Counted from the first letter of the stretch, positions 1 through 9,703 are shown. The stretch is 64,000 nt of DNA from Pontibacter sp. HSC-36F09 (GCF_024171605.1 NZ_JALKAA010000001.1:434001-498000), one strand, 5' to 3'. Made by a program: numbers and translations. Notes: a model not told the origin generated them from the sequence alone.

Positions 1-774
1 TTTTCCGGCTTTGTAAGCAGCGTACAATTCTAAGATGGCATCTGCTATTCGTACTGGTGTATGATGCTTCAGCATGGCTTGCCGGACTACTTCTTCAGGC
101 ACATCCACAAAGTCAATTTGCTTGCCTGTCACCTCGCCCAGCAGCGCAGCCATTTCCTGATGCGAGAGCGCTTCCGGTCCGGTCAGTTCGTATACCTTTC
201 CATGATGCTCGTCTGACAGAAGCACCTCTTCGACTACGGCCGCAATATCACGCGTGTCAATGTAACTGACCTTGCCCTCCCCTACAGGCATATAGAATTT
301 ACCTTCCCGCTTAATAGACTCAGCACTGTAGTTCACCAAGTTCTGCATAAAGCCCGCGGGCCGGAGAATGGTATAAGGGATGCCGCTTTCCTCTACATAC
401 CTTTCCATCTCCCGGTGCCAACGGCCCAGTTGTATACCTGGCTCCGCCCCTGCTCCCAACGCCGACAGCCTGACAATATGTTTCACACCCTTCTTCTTCG
501 CCTCTTCTACCAGGTTGCGGGTCATCTCCAGCTGGTTTTCGGAATGCGGCGTAATGAGCACAAGCTTATCTATGTTTGTGAAGGCAGCATGCAGCGAATC
601 AGGGTCATTGAAGTCGATCTCCACAATCTCCACACCGGGCAGCCGTCTCAGATTTTCACCTTTGATGACGGAGTGTACACCCGCCCTCACTATGACATCC
701 TGCATGGAAAGCTGATTTACAATTTCATGGCCTACCGTACCTGTAGCACCCGTTACCAATATCGTTTGTCGCAT
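1..774 (-). CDS. NmrA-like NAD(P)-binding reductase (partial, C-terminus cut by window edge)
   Basis: Reading the minus strand from the ATG at 774 gives an open frame of 258 codons running off the window at base 1. It begins MRQTILVTGATGTVGHEIV, a Rossmann fold with the GATGxxG dinucleotide motif at residues 8-14. Later segments (HIVRLSALGAG, YTILRPAGFMQNL, YIDTRDIAAV) are typical of NmrA/SDR_a5 atypical short-chain reductases such as quinone reductase QorB. These enzymes or redox sensors bind NAD(P) in the cytoplasm; the substrate cannot be told. It is divergent from nothing nearby and separated by 115 bases from the next minus-strand gene. Family call is firm; function is inferred. Confidence 0.85.
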   Translation of the reverse strand, partial: MRQTILVTGATGTVGHEIVNQLSMQDVIVRAGVHSVIKGENLRRLPGVEIVEIDFNDPDSLHAAFTNIDKLVLITPHSENQLEMTRNLVEEAKKKGVKHIVRLSALGAGAEPGIQLGRWHREMERYVEESGIPYTILRPAGFMQNLVNYSAESIKREGKFYMPVGEGKVSYIDTRDIAAVVEEVLLSDEHHGKVYELTGPEALSHQEMAALLGEVTGKQIDFVDVPEEVVRQAMLKHHTPVRIADAILELYAAYKAGK

Positions 775-889
775 CGTTTTATTCTTTTGAGGTATGTTCA
801 CTATACGTGCACGGCACTGCTGACGTGTCGTTTTGCAGCTATACCTATAAACTGATCTGGATGGTGTTAGGTTGAGGGCTCCGCTGTGT

Positions 890-1747
890 TTACCGCTTCA
901 GCTCAAAGCTAACCAGGTATAGTTTTCCATTTTCGTTGCTGATGAGTAGTTCTGTGGGCGACAGGTATAGCAGCGCCTCCGCCTGCCCTGTGCGGCCCAG
1001 CGGCAGACAATAGCGCTTTCCAGAAAACTGTACCTGCTCGTTTTCGGGTTCAAACAGGTATAGCCGCCCATACCCCAGTAGGGCAAAATCTTTCCCGTTC
1101 GGGGCGCTGTCGGCAGCTGTGATGGCGGAGCTCACCCGCAGCTCTTCCTGCGGCGGCAAGGTATAGGCACCCCCTGTGGCAGGCAAGGTATAGCGGCGGG
1201 TGATGCCTTTGCGGGCACGGCTTTTCGTGAAGAAGTGCAAACTGTCAGCACGATAGAAGAAAGCCTCCAGATCGAAGTTTCGCTCCTGCGCTGGCGGCGG
1301 AAAATCCTGTTGGTCGGCGAAGTCAAAAAGCATCGTATCCTGCACAATCATCTCCTCCTGCTGCAACTTAAAAACTTGTAAGTCGCGGCGGGCATTGGCG
1401 TTGTTGCCGAAGTCGCCGATGTAGAGATTGCCTTTATCGTCCTGCGCCAGTTCTTCCCAATCGCGGTTAGGTATAGGCAGCGGTATGGTTTTCAGCAACT
1501 CGCCCTTCAGGTTGAAAAGGTATAGCTCTGCTGGTGATCCACTGTCAGGATGGGTCCAGAAAGTGCTGTCAGTAGCATGGGCCAGGCCGGAGCTCTCCCT
1601 GATGTGGGTATCCAATCGGCCGATACGCTGCACGTTCACCTTGTAGTCTTTCCGCAGCCGCTCAAAATCGCTGTTGCGCCTGTCTGGTCCGCAGCCACAC
1701 AATGCCGTTTGCAGGTATACATACAGGGTAAAAAGCTTGATAAGCAT
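890..1747 (-). CDS. Predicted lipoprotein of unknown function, propeller-like
   Basis: 285 residues. The N-terminus has a short hydrophobic stretch ending in a lipobox-like LCGCG (Cys around residue 18 or 20), so the protein is probably a lipoprotein. The rest has many short beta-rich blocks such as DWEELAQDDKGNLYIGDFG and LLYLSPTELLISNENG, which resemble blades of a beta-propeller or SdiA-regulated-type protein. I do not recognise a catalytic motif. No clear partner genes: the large helicase upstream is separated by about 270 bases of repeat-bearing sequence. The gene carries several AGGTATA words, as host genes here do, so it does not look foreign. Confidence 0.7.
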   Translation of the reverse strand: MLIKLFTLYVYLQTALCGCGPDRRNSDFERLRKDYKVNVQRIGRLDTHIRESSGLAHATDSTFWTHPDSGSPAELYLFNLKGELLKTIPLPIPNRDWEELAQDDKGNLYIGDFGNNANARRDLQVFKLQQEEMIVQDTMLFDFADQQDFPPPAQERNFDLEAFFYRADSLHFFTKSRARKGITRRYTLPATGGAYTLPPQEELRVSSAITAADSAPNGKDFALLGYGRLYLFEPENEQVQFSGKRYCLPLGRTGQAEALLYLSPTELLISNENGKLYLVSFELKR

Positions 1748-2014
1748 TTATTTGTTGTTGATAGCTAATTGTTGATTGTTGCCGGTGCACGATTGGGCAG
1801 GCTGTAGCCTAGTGCCCTCAACTTGAGGAATGAGGTACAGAATTGTCGTCTCGAATGAAATGAGAGATCCGGATTATTCTCCCGCATTGATCATGTTTCA
1901 ATTATCTCCCGAAGTTAAAAATAGCACAATAGCATTTAAGCTTTCAGCATGGCGTACTATGCACCATTTGGACAGGTTGCGACCTGTCCCTACAGGATAT
2001 ATCTTATAAAATCC
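1748..2014. repeat. Intergenic stretch with several REP-like repeat fragments
   Basis: This 267-base gap holds three unrelated repeat-like pieces. At 1782-1815 a sequence starting GTGCACGATT is followed by the near-palindrome GGCAGGCTGTAGCC. At 1840-1870 is a piece resembling the TCTCGAA..GAAATGAGAGAT repeats common in bacterial intergenic DNA. At 1959-1994 is a 36-base copy, 31 of 36 identical by eye, of the left end of the element at 38497. No gene was seen. Confidence 0.55.
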
Positions 2015-5000
2015 TCAACTCCCAAACTCTTTCACTCCCAGACGCTTAAACTTATCCAGCACCGCCTTGATGTTAGACCAGAACTGCCGACTGTAGATTC
2101 TTTGAGAAGGCCAGTTTCTTTGCCGGAGCAGTTTGGGTATATCGGCGTGGGCGTGGCGCACGGAGAGGTTGTTGAAGTACAGGTCGTCATCGGTCAGTAC
2201 TACGCTGCTGTAGTTGCCCTCCTCGACTACGGTCAAGTCCGCGAAAGGCACGGCAGCTTGCAAAGCAGGAACTGCCCGGGCCAGCTGTTCTTTAAGCATC
2301 GGCATCTGCGATGGCATGGGCAACGCCTGCGGCGCATATTTGAAATAGCGACGACTGACCTGCTGGGCATAATGCAGGTAATCGCGCAACAGCTTCGGGC
2401 CGGCATGCTGTGCGTTCTCTACCTGCAATTGCTCGCTTCGGATACTGCTCACCACAATCACTAGTTGCCTGGCACGGGTAATGGCCACATTCAACCGGTT
2501 TTCGCCACCGGCCTGGTTCAGGCTACCAAACTGCATGACCATTTTGCCTTTTGCATCCGGCGCATACCCTACTGATAAGATCACCACCTCTTTCTCATCG
2601 CCCTGCATGTTTTCGATGTTTTTGACCGTTACCGTTGGCGGCAAAGCTATACCTTGAAATTGGGCTTTTTCTTCGAGCAGGTCCTGCACCAGCATTTGCT
2701 GATTGTAGTTGAAAGTGATCACCCCCACATCCTCCATACCGCTCTGCACGAGCTGCCATACCTGCTCCACCACTTTGTCGGCTTCGGGCAGGTTGCTGTT
2801 CTGTTGCCACAGCCCCTGTACTTTCACAAACTGGATAGCAGGTTGGTGGGCGTTCACGTCCTGTCGCTCAGGTATAAGCTCCAGTCGGTTGCGGTAAAAG
2901 TAGCGGTTAGAGAAATCGATCAATTCCGGGAAGCGGCTGCGGTAATGCTGCGTGAGCATGGTCTGTGGCAGGTATAGTCCGCAAAGTTGTAGCAGCGATT
3001 CTGCGGTCAGTTCCTCCGGTTCTTCGTTGCCGTTGCCACCCCAGCGGGAACGGTACAGGTCTGACGGGCGCAGCTGCTGCTCGTCGCCGGCCACGACCAC
3101 CTGCTGTCCGCGTAGCATGGCAGGTATACCTGTCTCGGCAAAACATTGGCTGGCCTCGTCAAAGATCACCAGATCAAAGCAGCGCTCCAGCGGGAACACC
3201 GCCGACACTGTTTCAGGTGATGCCAGCCAACAAGGAGCCAAATTCAGAATCTCTTCGCTGAAAAGTTCGAATAGTTTGCGGATCGGGTATAGGCTGCGTT
3301 TTTTGCTGACCTGTGCATGCAAGCGTCGATAAGTCACGGCATTGCCTAAGCGGTTGTACTCCATGTTCCGGTAAGTCTGCTCCCGCAACCGCGACAGCAC
3401 GATCTCCTGACTCAGGTCCTGCTTTTGCTGCAGCAGGTTCTGGAGATCAGCTTCAACCCGGTCCAGCTCACCGCTATCAGGCATGCGTAGTTCGGGCCAC
3501 TGACTTTCGAGTTCGTGCAACCAGGCCAGGTATAAGCTGTTCAAAAACAGCGTCTCACCTAGTTGGGGGGTAGCTATACCTTCGTACAGCACTTGCCTGC
3601 AAACCTCCTGTTCAGCAGCCGAAAGTGTGCTGCGCAACTCATCGTAAGCCACCATCGGCTCAAAATACTGTCGCAGGCTTTCCAGCAATTTTGTGCTATA
3701 GTCTTCTTGTTCTGCCAGTTTTTCGATGTGCGTTTTCGGAAGCCATTGCTCCCACTCGCCGTAGCGTTGCTCAAACACCTGCAGCGCCTGCGCCTGCGCT
3801 TGCAAATGATCCGACAGGTTTTTCTCCAGCCACATCTTTTCGTGCAGCACCCGCTCCCGGTGCAGTTGCTTCAGTAGTTGATGCGCCTCCAGGGCCTGCT
3901 CCACCACCTCCAGCTTTTGCAACATCGGGGTGGGGTTGTCCTCGAGGCGTAAGGTATAGCGGATGCTTTTGTTGATGGATTTGATCAGCCCCTGCGCCTG
4001 CTCCCGCAGCTCGATGCGGCGCTGCAATTCGCCCACTCCCTTAGGCGTCAGTTCAAGCTTATACTTGGCCAGTGCCTGCTGCAGCACTTTCTTGTCTTGC
4101 GAAAAATACCAGCCTATCCCTTTAAAGAAATCCTGCTTCTTCGCCTCGAAGACCGTGATCGCAGATTTCACCAGCGTCAGTTGCTCAATAGGTATAGCGG
4201 CGTCCGGAGCGGGACACACCAGGTATAGCGCTTTGAGCTGGCGCACCAGTTTTTTCAATTCTGAAGCTTTGGCCTCCTTGCGCAGCAGTGGTTGCAGCGT
4301 TTCGGCCACGCCTTCCCGATCGAGCAAATGCTGCAGTTCGTCCAGGGTGTCGTAGGCGGTGCGGAAACGCTCCAGGCTGCTCAATTCGAATTCGGCACCG
4401 CTCAGCTCGCTTATACCTTGCTGCATGGCGCGGTACTGCTCGGGCAGCGCCTCAATAGTGCGCTCCATTTCCTGTTGCTGCGGCCAGCCGAAGCCCTGCA
4501 TGCTGTGCCGCTCTTTCCAGATAAAATCGGCCTTCTCCAGCACGATGCCCTGCTGCAGACTGGCCCGCAAACGAGGCAAGAAGTCATTAACCGTTGCGGC
4601 TGTGAACTGCTTGAATACTTCTGATAGCTGCACGTGCGGCTGTTGCAAACTGCTGCGCAGGTATAGCTCCTTGGGTGACCAGCCACAACGGCTGCTGTCG
4701 AACAGGGCGGCACGGAAACTCTCCAGCTTTTGCAGGCACTGGTTAATGCCCCGGCTTACTTCCAGGAAAGTACGGTCGGTATAAATGCTGTTGAGGGCGT
4801 TGTTCTGTTTCTTGTATTCATCCAGTTGGTCTATCTGCAGGAGCAGTTGCTGGTAGATGCTTTTGCGATCGGCGTTGATGTCGTGCACTAAAGCAGCAAA
4901 CGGACCGAGTCCTGCTGATGAGAGACGTTGGTGCACCACGTCGAGGGCAGCGCGCTTCTGACTCACCACGAGCACCCTTTTGCCGCGGGCCGTAAAGTCC

Positions 5001-5971
5001 GATACCAGGTTACAGATGAGTTGCGACTTGCCCGTGCCCGGAGGCCCCTGCACTACCAGCGATCGCCCCTGCTTCACCTGTTGCAAAGCTGCCTCCTGCG
5101 ATGCATCCATGGCAAAAGCGGTAAAGGTATGTTGTGCCTGCGTCGCGACCTGGGTTATACCTGTATCGGGTCCTGTAAACAGGTCTTCCATTTCCTGTAA
5201 GCCGCTGCGTTGCAACAACTCATCATAATCACCTAGCAAATAAGAGGCAGCCTGCGGGTATAGACCGAGCACAGCCTCCTGCTCCAGGTATAGCTGACCG
5301 GGTTTGAGATCGGCTTCATAATCGGCTTTGCGGAAATCGTGGAATGGCTTGAGTTTATCGGTAAAGAATTCACGGCCGGCGTTTACAGTCAGCTGGTTTT
5401 CTTTCAGGAGCTCGTATACCTGCGTGCGGAATTCCAGCGGGTGCGAGGGCAGTGTGCTCAGGTCAAGTTCCAGCAAAGGCTCGGCCAGCGGCGTGCCCAT
5501 GTAGTGCGCATAGGCCAGCACGAAGCTCTGATTGAACTGCGCTGGCTGCGATGTGTCAGGTATAAGCTCCCATTCCTGCTTGCCGTTTACCTGCAGCTGC
5601 ACCGGAAAAAATAGCAGCGGGCAGCGCACGGTGGTACCATCGGCGAACTTGCCATGCACAAAAGGCCAGCCCAGGTATAGCTCCCGGCTTCCGCGCTCCT
5701 CCAGAATCATGTCGGCTTTGCGGCGTATAAAACGCAATCGCTGGCTGACGGGCGTAACGGGGGCATAGCGACTGTCGGCAAAAGGAGCCAGCACAGCAGT
5801 TTTGCCACTGATCACCTTCTCCAGTATATGGAAGGCAGGCTTGTTGTTGATGAAATCCAGCTCGTTAACATCCAGGTGCAGCTCACGCGAAAGCCGCAAC
5901 AGCAACAGGGCCCTGTTGCCGGCGCTCAGGTTTAGCAGACGATGACGATAGCTTTTGAGAATGGATTTCAT
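2015..5971 (-). CDS. Large superfamily 1 DNA/RNA helicase (Dna2/Upf1-like AAA domains)
   Basis: 1,318 residues from the chosen ATG at 5971 (MKSILKSYRHRLL); an in-frame upstream start at 6040 adds 23 unlikely residues. SF1 motifs in order: Walker A QGPPGTGKSQLICNL near residue 320, Walker B LVIFDEASQCF near 930, GDEQQLRPSDLY (motif III), QHYRSRFPELIDFSNRYFY (motif IV), IENMQGDEKEVVILSVGY (motif V), LNVAITRARQLVIVVSS (motif VI). A long central region rich in Leu, Gln and Glu (residues about 400-850) is probably helical coiled coil. The N-terminal LLNLSAGNRALLLLR resembles the start of DUF4011-type helicases. No nuclease domain is evident after motif VI. The gene stands alone and is dense in the AGGTATA word, so it is long resident. 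Role in repair, RNA work or defence is undetermined. Confidence 0.85.
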   Translation of the reverse strand: MKSILKSYRHRLLNLSAGNRALLLLRLSRELHLDVNELDFINNKPAFHILEKVISGKTAVLAPFADSRYAPVTPVSQRLRFIRRKADMILEERGSRELYLGWPFVHGKFADGTTVRCPLLFFPVQLQVNGKQEWELIPDTSQPAQFNQSFVLAYAHYMGTPLAEPLLELDLSTLPSHPLEFRTQVYELLKENQLTVNAGREFFTDKLKPFHDFRKADYEADLKPGQLYLEQEAVLGLYPQAASYLLGDYDELLQRSGLQEMEDLFTGPDTGITQVATQAQHTFTAFAMDASQEAALQQVKQGRSLVVQGPPGTGKSQLICNLVSDFTARGKRVLVVSQKRAALDVVHQRLSSAGLGPFAALVHDINADRKSIYQQLLLQIDQLDEYKKQNNALNSIYTDRTFLEVSRGINQCLQKLESFRAALFDSSRCGWSPKELYLRSSLQQPHVQLSEVFKQFTAATVNDFLPRLRASLQQGIVLEKADFIWKERHSMQGFGWPQQQEMERTIEALPEQYRAMQQGISELSGAEFELSSLERFRTAYDTLDELQHLLDREGVAETLQPLLRKEAKASELKKLVRQLKALYLVCPAPDAAIPIEQLTLVKSAITVFEAKKQDFFKGIGWYFSQDKKVLQQALAKYKLELTPKGVGELQRRIELREQAQGLIKSINKSIRYTLRLEDNPTPMLQKLEVVEQALEAHQLLKQLHRERVLHEKMWLEKNLSDHLQAQAQALQVFEQRYGEWEQWLPKTHIEKLAEQEDYSTKLLESLRQYFEPMVAYDELRSTLSAAEQEVCRQVLYEGIATPQLGETLFLNSLYLAWLHELESQWPELRMPDSGELDRVEADLQNLLQQKQDLSQEIVLSRLREQTYRNMEYNRLGNAVTYRRLHAQVSKKRSLYPIRKLFELFSEEILNLAPCWLASPETVSAVFPLERCFDLVIFDEASQCFAETGIPAMLRGQQVVVAGDEQQLRPSDLYRSRWGGNGNEEPEELTAESLLQLCGLYLPQTMLTQHYRSRFPELIDFSNRYFYRNRLELIPERQDVNAHQPAIQFVKVQGLWQQNSNLPEADKVVEQVWQLVQSGMEDVGVITFNYNQQMLVQDLLEEKAQFQGIALPPTVTVKNIENMQGDEKEVVILSVGYAPDAKGKMVMQFGSLNQAGGENRLNVAITRARQLVIVVSSIRSEQLQVENAQHAGPKLLRDYLHYAQQVSRRYFKYAPQALPMPSQMPMLKEQLARAVPALQAAVPFADLTVVEEGNYSSVVLTDDDLYFNNLSVRHAHADIPKLLRQRNWPSQRIYSRQFWSNIKAVLDKFKRLGVKEFGS

Positions 5972-6189
5972 AAAGTGCGTTGTTCCGAAAACGGATAGAA
6001 TTGCAGAATAGTCTGTAGCTATACGGCAAGTCGGCAGCAATACGGCAAGTTAGTATGAATTTAGTGTACTTGGAAACGATGAAACGGCTATCATTCTGGT
6101 ATTATTTCCGTAAAAATATTCATAAAGCCTTGTTTACAAACCGGATACAGCATCAGCAGGGCTCATACCTCAGCGCGATACCTGTACCT

Positions 6190-6921
6190 ATGAATCCGAT
6201 CAGAAAATTCAGATCATCCAGCTTATTTATTACTGTTGCCGGAGAAAGCCTGGGACATGTTACTATCAACAGGACTGTTCTGTTGAGTGCTTTTCTCTAT
6301 ACCTTTGCCGTGGCGCATGTTTTGGTCGGCATCGCGTTTTATTTTCAGGATACGAGTCGCTTTTACAGCTATCTCACAGAAGACGGCTATATCGAATATT
6401 TCACGTCTTTTTTTTTGCTAGCTACTTCGCTGTACTGTTTTTATAAAGCACCCCGGATAGATGGCAAATGGGCAAAGGCGTTCTTTTATGTGGCGGCGGC
6501 TGTTTTTTTCTTTGGCTTTGGCGAGGAGATTTCCTGGGGGCAGCGCCTACTGGGCTTTGAAGTGCCGGAGGACCTGGAGAAGATCAATCCGCAAAGCGAG
6601 TTTAACCTCCACAACATTCACTTGAATGGCGTGAACCTGAACAAGCTTATTTTCGGCAAAATATTATACCTGGGCGTATTCGTTTACTTTTTGGCTTTGC
6701 CCGCACTATACCGGCACAGGCAGTGGTTCAGGCAACTAGTAGATAAAACCAGGCTTCCTTTGCCAACTCCTTTGCAAGCGCTGCTCTATACCTTTCTATT
6801 CATCAGCCTGCTGCTCATTAACGATGGAAAAAAGTGGGAACTGCAGGAATTCGTGCTCGTTAGCTTTATTTTTTATGCCTTCCTGATGCCCTATAACAGG
6901 AATCCTTCACCCCCGGTTTAG
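6190..6921 (+). CDS. Multi-pass membrane protein with conserved GEEISWGQR motif
   Basis: 243 residues from ATG 6190 (MNPIRKFRSSS); an earlier in-frame ATG at 6055 would add 45 poorly conserved-looking residues. About six hydrophobic segments are visible, at roughly residues 30-50, 68-82, 98-112, 158-175, 197-212 and 220-235. The notable part is FGEEISWGQRLLGFEVPE at about 113-130 followed by SEFNLHNIHLNG, a pattern I recognise from uncharacterised bacterial inner-membrane proteins. The acidic pair and the histidines could bind metal or substrate, but this is inference. It is divergent from the helicase and has no functional partner nearby. Confidence 0.7.
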   Translation: MNPIRKFRSSSLFITVAGESLGHVTINRTVLLSAFLYTFAVAHVLVGIAFYFQDTSRFYSYLTEDGYIEYFTSFFLLATSLYCFYKAPRIDGKWAKAFFYVAAAVFFFGFGEEISWGQRLLGFEVPEDLEKINPQSEFNLHNIHLNGVNLNKLIFGKILYLGVFVYFLALPALYRHRQWFRQLVDKTRLPLPTPLQALLYTFLFISLLLINDGKKWELQEFVLVSFIFYAFLMPYNRNPSPPV

Positions 6922-7131
6922 GTATAGCCCTTCCTGTTAACCGAAAGCAGCCTGAAATTCAAAGGCATGCCACTAACCTATCGGGCCTGTTTAACCGTAT
7001 GGAGTAAAAATTTCCTGCCAAGCTATTTTGTGGTTTCGTGACCTGCTATACCTTACAACATTTTCCGCTGAGCAGCAGTTGTAGTGTCACGCACATGCTG
7101 TAGCTTGCATCTGTTTGCACCGACATTTACT

Positions 7132-8223
7132 ATGAAAAAGCCTACCAATCTACTCCTTTTCTTTGGGTTGATCCTCACCCTACTAGCCTCCTGCCGCAAA
7201 GAGCGGGTGGAGAAAGAAGTAGAACGCATGGACGAAGTCACGACCTCCAAGAAGTACCCTTTTAAGTTTACAGACGAGAGCCTGGAGAAATGGAAAGAGC
7301 AGGTTCCGGAGATCCAGAAAGTCAACATTAAGTCCACGGTGGACGGCGCCACCCAGCCGGCCCTGTTCTATACCTCTAAAACTACCGGCCCACGGCCGCT
7401 GCTGGTGATGCTGCACAGCTGGAGCAGCGAGTACCTGCAGGTCAAGAGCATCCCCTATGCGCTCTGGAGCAAGGAATACGACTGGGCGTTTATTCACCCC
7501 AACTACCGCGGCAAGTTCGACAACCCGGATGCGATGGCCTCTGACCTGGCCATACAGGACATTGTGGACGCCGTGAACTATGCCAAGCAGCACACCGAGA
7601 TCGACACGAACCGCATCTACATCCTCGGCTCCTCGGGCGGTGCCATGACCGCCCTGGTGGCGGCCGGCCGGCATCCTGAGATTTGGGCGGGGGTGGTCGC
7701 CTGGGTGCCCGTTTTCGATCTGGTGGACTGGTACGCCTTCAGCCAGAACTACCCGCACCGCGACTACAACCGCCATGTGGTGGCAGCCTGTGGGGGCAAG
7801 CCGCTGCCGGGCACTCCCGCCGCCGAAGAATGCAAACGCCGCAGTCCCAGCACCTACATCCACCAAGCCAAAGACGTCCCGATTTTCCTGGCGCACGGCA
7901 CGATCGACGTACTGGTTCCGCCGGACCACTCCATCCGGGCCTACAACATCCTGGCCAGCCCCAGCGATACCATTGCGCAGCAAAACATCGACTATCTTCT
8001 GAAAGAACAGACACTGCCTGAGGAACTGGCCAAGACAACCGAGGAGAACAAGTACTTCGGACCTTCGGACCCGGAGGTGGTGTTTGTGCGGCAGTCCGAC
8101 AACGTGCGCCTGGTGCTGTTTGTGGGGCAGCACGACATGGCCTACAACCCCGGCCTGTTGTGGCTGAACGAACAGCGGAAGAAAACCGCAATCCCTACTC
8201 CTGAGCCGGTAGCCGGGCACTAA
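7132..8223 (+). CDS. Lipoprotein alpha/beta hydrolase, prolyl oligopeptidase (S9) type
   Basis: 363 residues from ATG 7132. MKKPTNLLLFFGLILTLLAS is followed by Cys-21, a lipoprotein signal, so the enzyme should be anchored in the envelope; the frame's earlier ATG at 7084 would spoil this signal. The nucleophile elbow ILGSSGGAMTALV (GxSxG variant with Ser, near residue 180) and the segment IFLAHGTIDVLVPPDHS with the acid, plus a late VGQHDMAYN with the histidine, fit the Ser-Asp-His triad of secreted S9-like esterases or peptidases. The DNA is visibly GC-richer than its neighbours and carries only one TATACCT word, so recent acquisition is possible. Substrate unknown. Confidence 0.8.
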   Translation: MKKPTNLLLFFGLILTLLASCRKERVEKEVERMDEVTTSKKYPFKFTDESLEKWKEQVPEIQKVNIKSTVDGATQPALFYTSKTTGPRPLLVMLHSWSSEYLQVKSIPYALWSKEYDWAFIHPNYRGKFDNPDAMASDLAIQDIVDAVNYAKQHTEIDTNRIYILGSSGGAMTALVAAGRHPEIWAGVVAWVPVFDLVDWYAFSQNYPHRDYNRHVVAACGGKPLPGTPAAEECKRRSPSTYIHQAKDVPIFLAHGTIDVLVPPDHSIRAYNILASPSDTIAQQNIDYLLKEQTLPEELAKTTEENKYFGPSDPEVVFVRQSDNVRLVLFVGQHDMAYNPGLLWLNEQRKKTAIPTPEPVAGH

Positions 8224-8250
8224 GAAATTTTCCTCTTGCAGATAGAACCG

Positions 8251-8733
8251 ATGCCTGAATCTTCTAAAAAAGACGAGCACGCCAAACCCGCTATACCTAC
8301 ACTGGAGCAAGTCTCCTCTGGTGGCGTGGTGTTCCGGCAGGCACCGTCAGGCATAGAAGTGGCGCTGATATCGGTGGGTAAGCCCGAGCGCTGGCAATTG
8401 CCCAAAGGTATAGTGGACCCCGGTGAAACGCCCGAGGTAACGGCTGTGCGGGAAGTGCAGGAAGAAACCGGTGTGACGGCTGCACTGGTCGAGAAGATAG
8501 ATACGATTGAGTACTGGTATGTAGGCGACAAGGCGGGGCAGCGGGTCCGTTTTCACAAGTTTGTGCACTTCTTCCTGCTCTCCTACCGGTCAGGCGACAT
8601 TGGCCAGCACGATTGGGAAGTGAACGAGGCCCGCTGGGTGGATCTGCAGGCGGCAAAGGAATTAGTCTCTTTTAAAAGCGGGCGGCAGGCGCTGGAAAAG
8701 GCGGAGCGGATGATCGAAGCCCCTAAAAAGTAG
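8251..8733 (+). CDS. Nudix hydrolase
   Basis: 160 residues from the ATG at 8251; a TTG fifteen bases earlier is also in frame but less likely. The Nudix box GIVDPGETPEVTAVREVQEE followed by TGV at about residues 54-76 matches GX5EX7REUXEEXGU exactly, so a metal-dependent hydrolase of a nucleoside-diphosphate-linked compound is expected. The start VSSGGVVFRQAPSGIEVALI and the RVRFHKFVHFFLL strand resemble the diadenosine polyphosphate/8-oxo-dGTP type subgroup (MutT/ApaH-like Nudix), but the substrate cannot be read from sequence. It follows the hydrolase gene by 27 bases on the same strand and may be cotranscribed. Confidence 0.88.
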   Translation: MPESSKKDEHAKPAIPTLEQVSSGGVVFRQAPSGIEVALISVGKPERWQLPKGIVDPGETPEVTAVREVQEETGVTAALVEKIDTIEYWYVGDKAGQRVRFHKFVHFFLLSYRSGDIGQHDWEVNEARWVDLQAAKELVSFKSGRQALEKAERMIEAPKK

Positions 8734-8743
8734 GGCGCTATAC

Positions 8744-9703
8744 CTACAGCACCAGGTATGGACTGAGTTTTTCGAACAGCTCTGCCGTCACGATCTTGAT
8801 CTGCCGGATATCCTCCACTTTCCTGAATTCGCCGTGCTGCTCCCGGTAGGCCACGATGGCACGCGCCACATTGGAGCTGATGTAAGGGTGCGCCTTCAGC
8901 TGATTTGCATCGGCCTGGTTGAGTGACAGCTGTTGCACCGTATTTGCTTTTGGCACGAAGGTATACTTGTGCAGGCTGTCCACTACGGCGGGCGGCAGTG
9001 CGTATACCTCCTGCACCTGCGCCATGCTGTGGAACCCGCCCAGGCCATCCCTGTACTTCACAATTCTTGCCGAAAGCTTGCTGCCAATCCCCCTGATCTG
9101 CTTCAGGGCGGTGGTATCGGCGGTGTTGATGTTGAAAGGGGCGAGGATAAAGCGCTCACGGGGTCGCGGGTTGCTGGCCCAGTTTGGATTGGGCGCTGTC
9201 CGAGCGTTGGCGGCTATACCTCGGTTGCGGCTATACCTGTCGGGTTTGGTTTCGGGGAGTTGGATGTAAGGGTATAGCTGCTGGAAAACGGAATCGGGCA
9301 GACCGTAGATGGTAGCAAGCTGGGCTTTATAGGTGAAGTCGCCGACTTTGTTGCGGTAGTTGAGGATGCGTTGTGCCATGTACCTGGGCATCCCCAGCTC
9401 CTGCCACTGCGCTTCTGTTAGGTGGTTGGGGTTGAAGGGTTGCAGCGCTACAGGCAGTTGGTATACCTGTTTTCTGCCCGTCCGCTCCGGCTGTTTGGCC
9501 TCCAGTTGCGCTACCAGACTGTCGAGCAGCTGTTTCTCGGCTACGCCGCTCTCTACAACGCCTGTCCCTTGTTTCGAAAACCATTTAAACAGCAATGGTG
9601 CTGCCGTCAGCAGCACCATTGCCCCTATCAGTACCAGAAACCCGTTTACCTCGCGCTGCGAAAAGCCAAAGTTGCGTCGAATCCAGTACCTGATTTTCTT
9701 CAT
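8744..9703 (-). CDS. Membrane-anchored helix-hairpin-helix protein (ComEA-like, three HhH repeats)
   Basis: 319 residues. One N-terminal membrane segment (about 21-40, NGFLVLIGAMVLLTAAPLLF) is followed by a linker and three HhH modules: one at about 92-150 (NPNHLTEAQWQELGMP), one at 190-245 (FNINTADTTALKQIRGIGSK, the classic ComEA form) and one at 258-317 (LSLNQADANQLKAHPYISS). HhH domains bind DNA without sequence specificity; ComEA acts in DNA uptake in other phyla. This protein is common in Bacteroidota but its role is unproven. It begins 7 bases after the stop of the MetS-like gene, so it probably sits in the transporter operon. Confidence 0.82.
   Translation of the reverse strand: MKKIRYWIRRNFGFSQREVNGFLVLIGAMVLLTAAPLLFKWFSKQGTGVVESGVAEKQLLDSLVAQLEAKQPERTGRKQVYQLPVALQPFNPNHLTEAQWQELGMPRYMAQRILNYRNKVGDFTYKAQLATIYGLPDSVFQQLYPYIQLPETKPDRYSRNRGIAANARTAPNPNWASNPRPRERFILAPFNINTADTTALKQIRGIGSKLSARIVKYRDGLGGFHSMAQVQEVYALPPAVVDSLHKYTFVPKANTVQQLSLNQADANQLKAHPYISSNVARAIVAYREQHGEFRKVEDIRQIKIVTAELFEKLSPYLVL

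Noticed and set aside
7183..8310. 375-codon minus-strand frame
   Set aside because: Antisense to the S9-type hydrolase; lacks any family signature.
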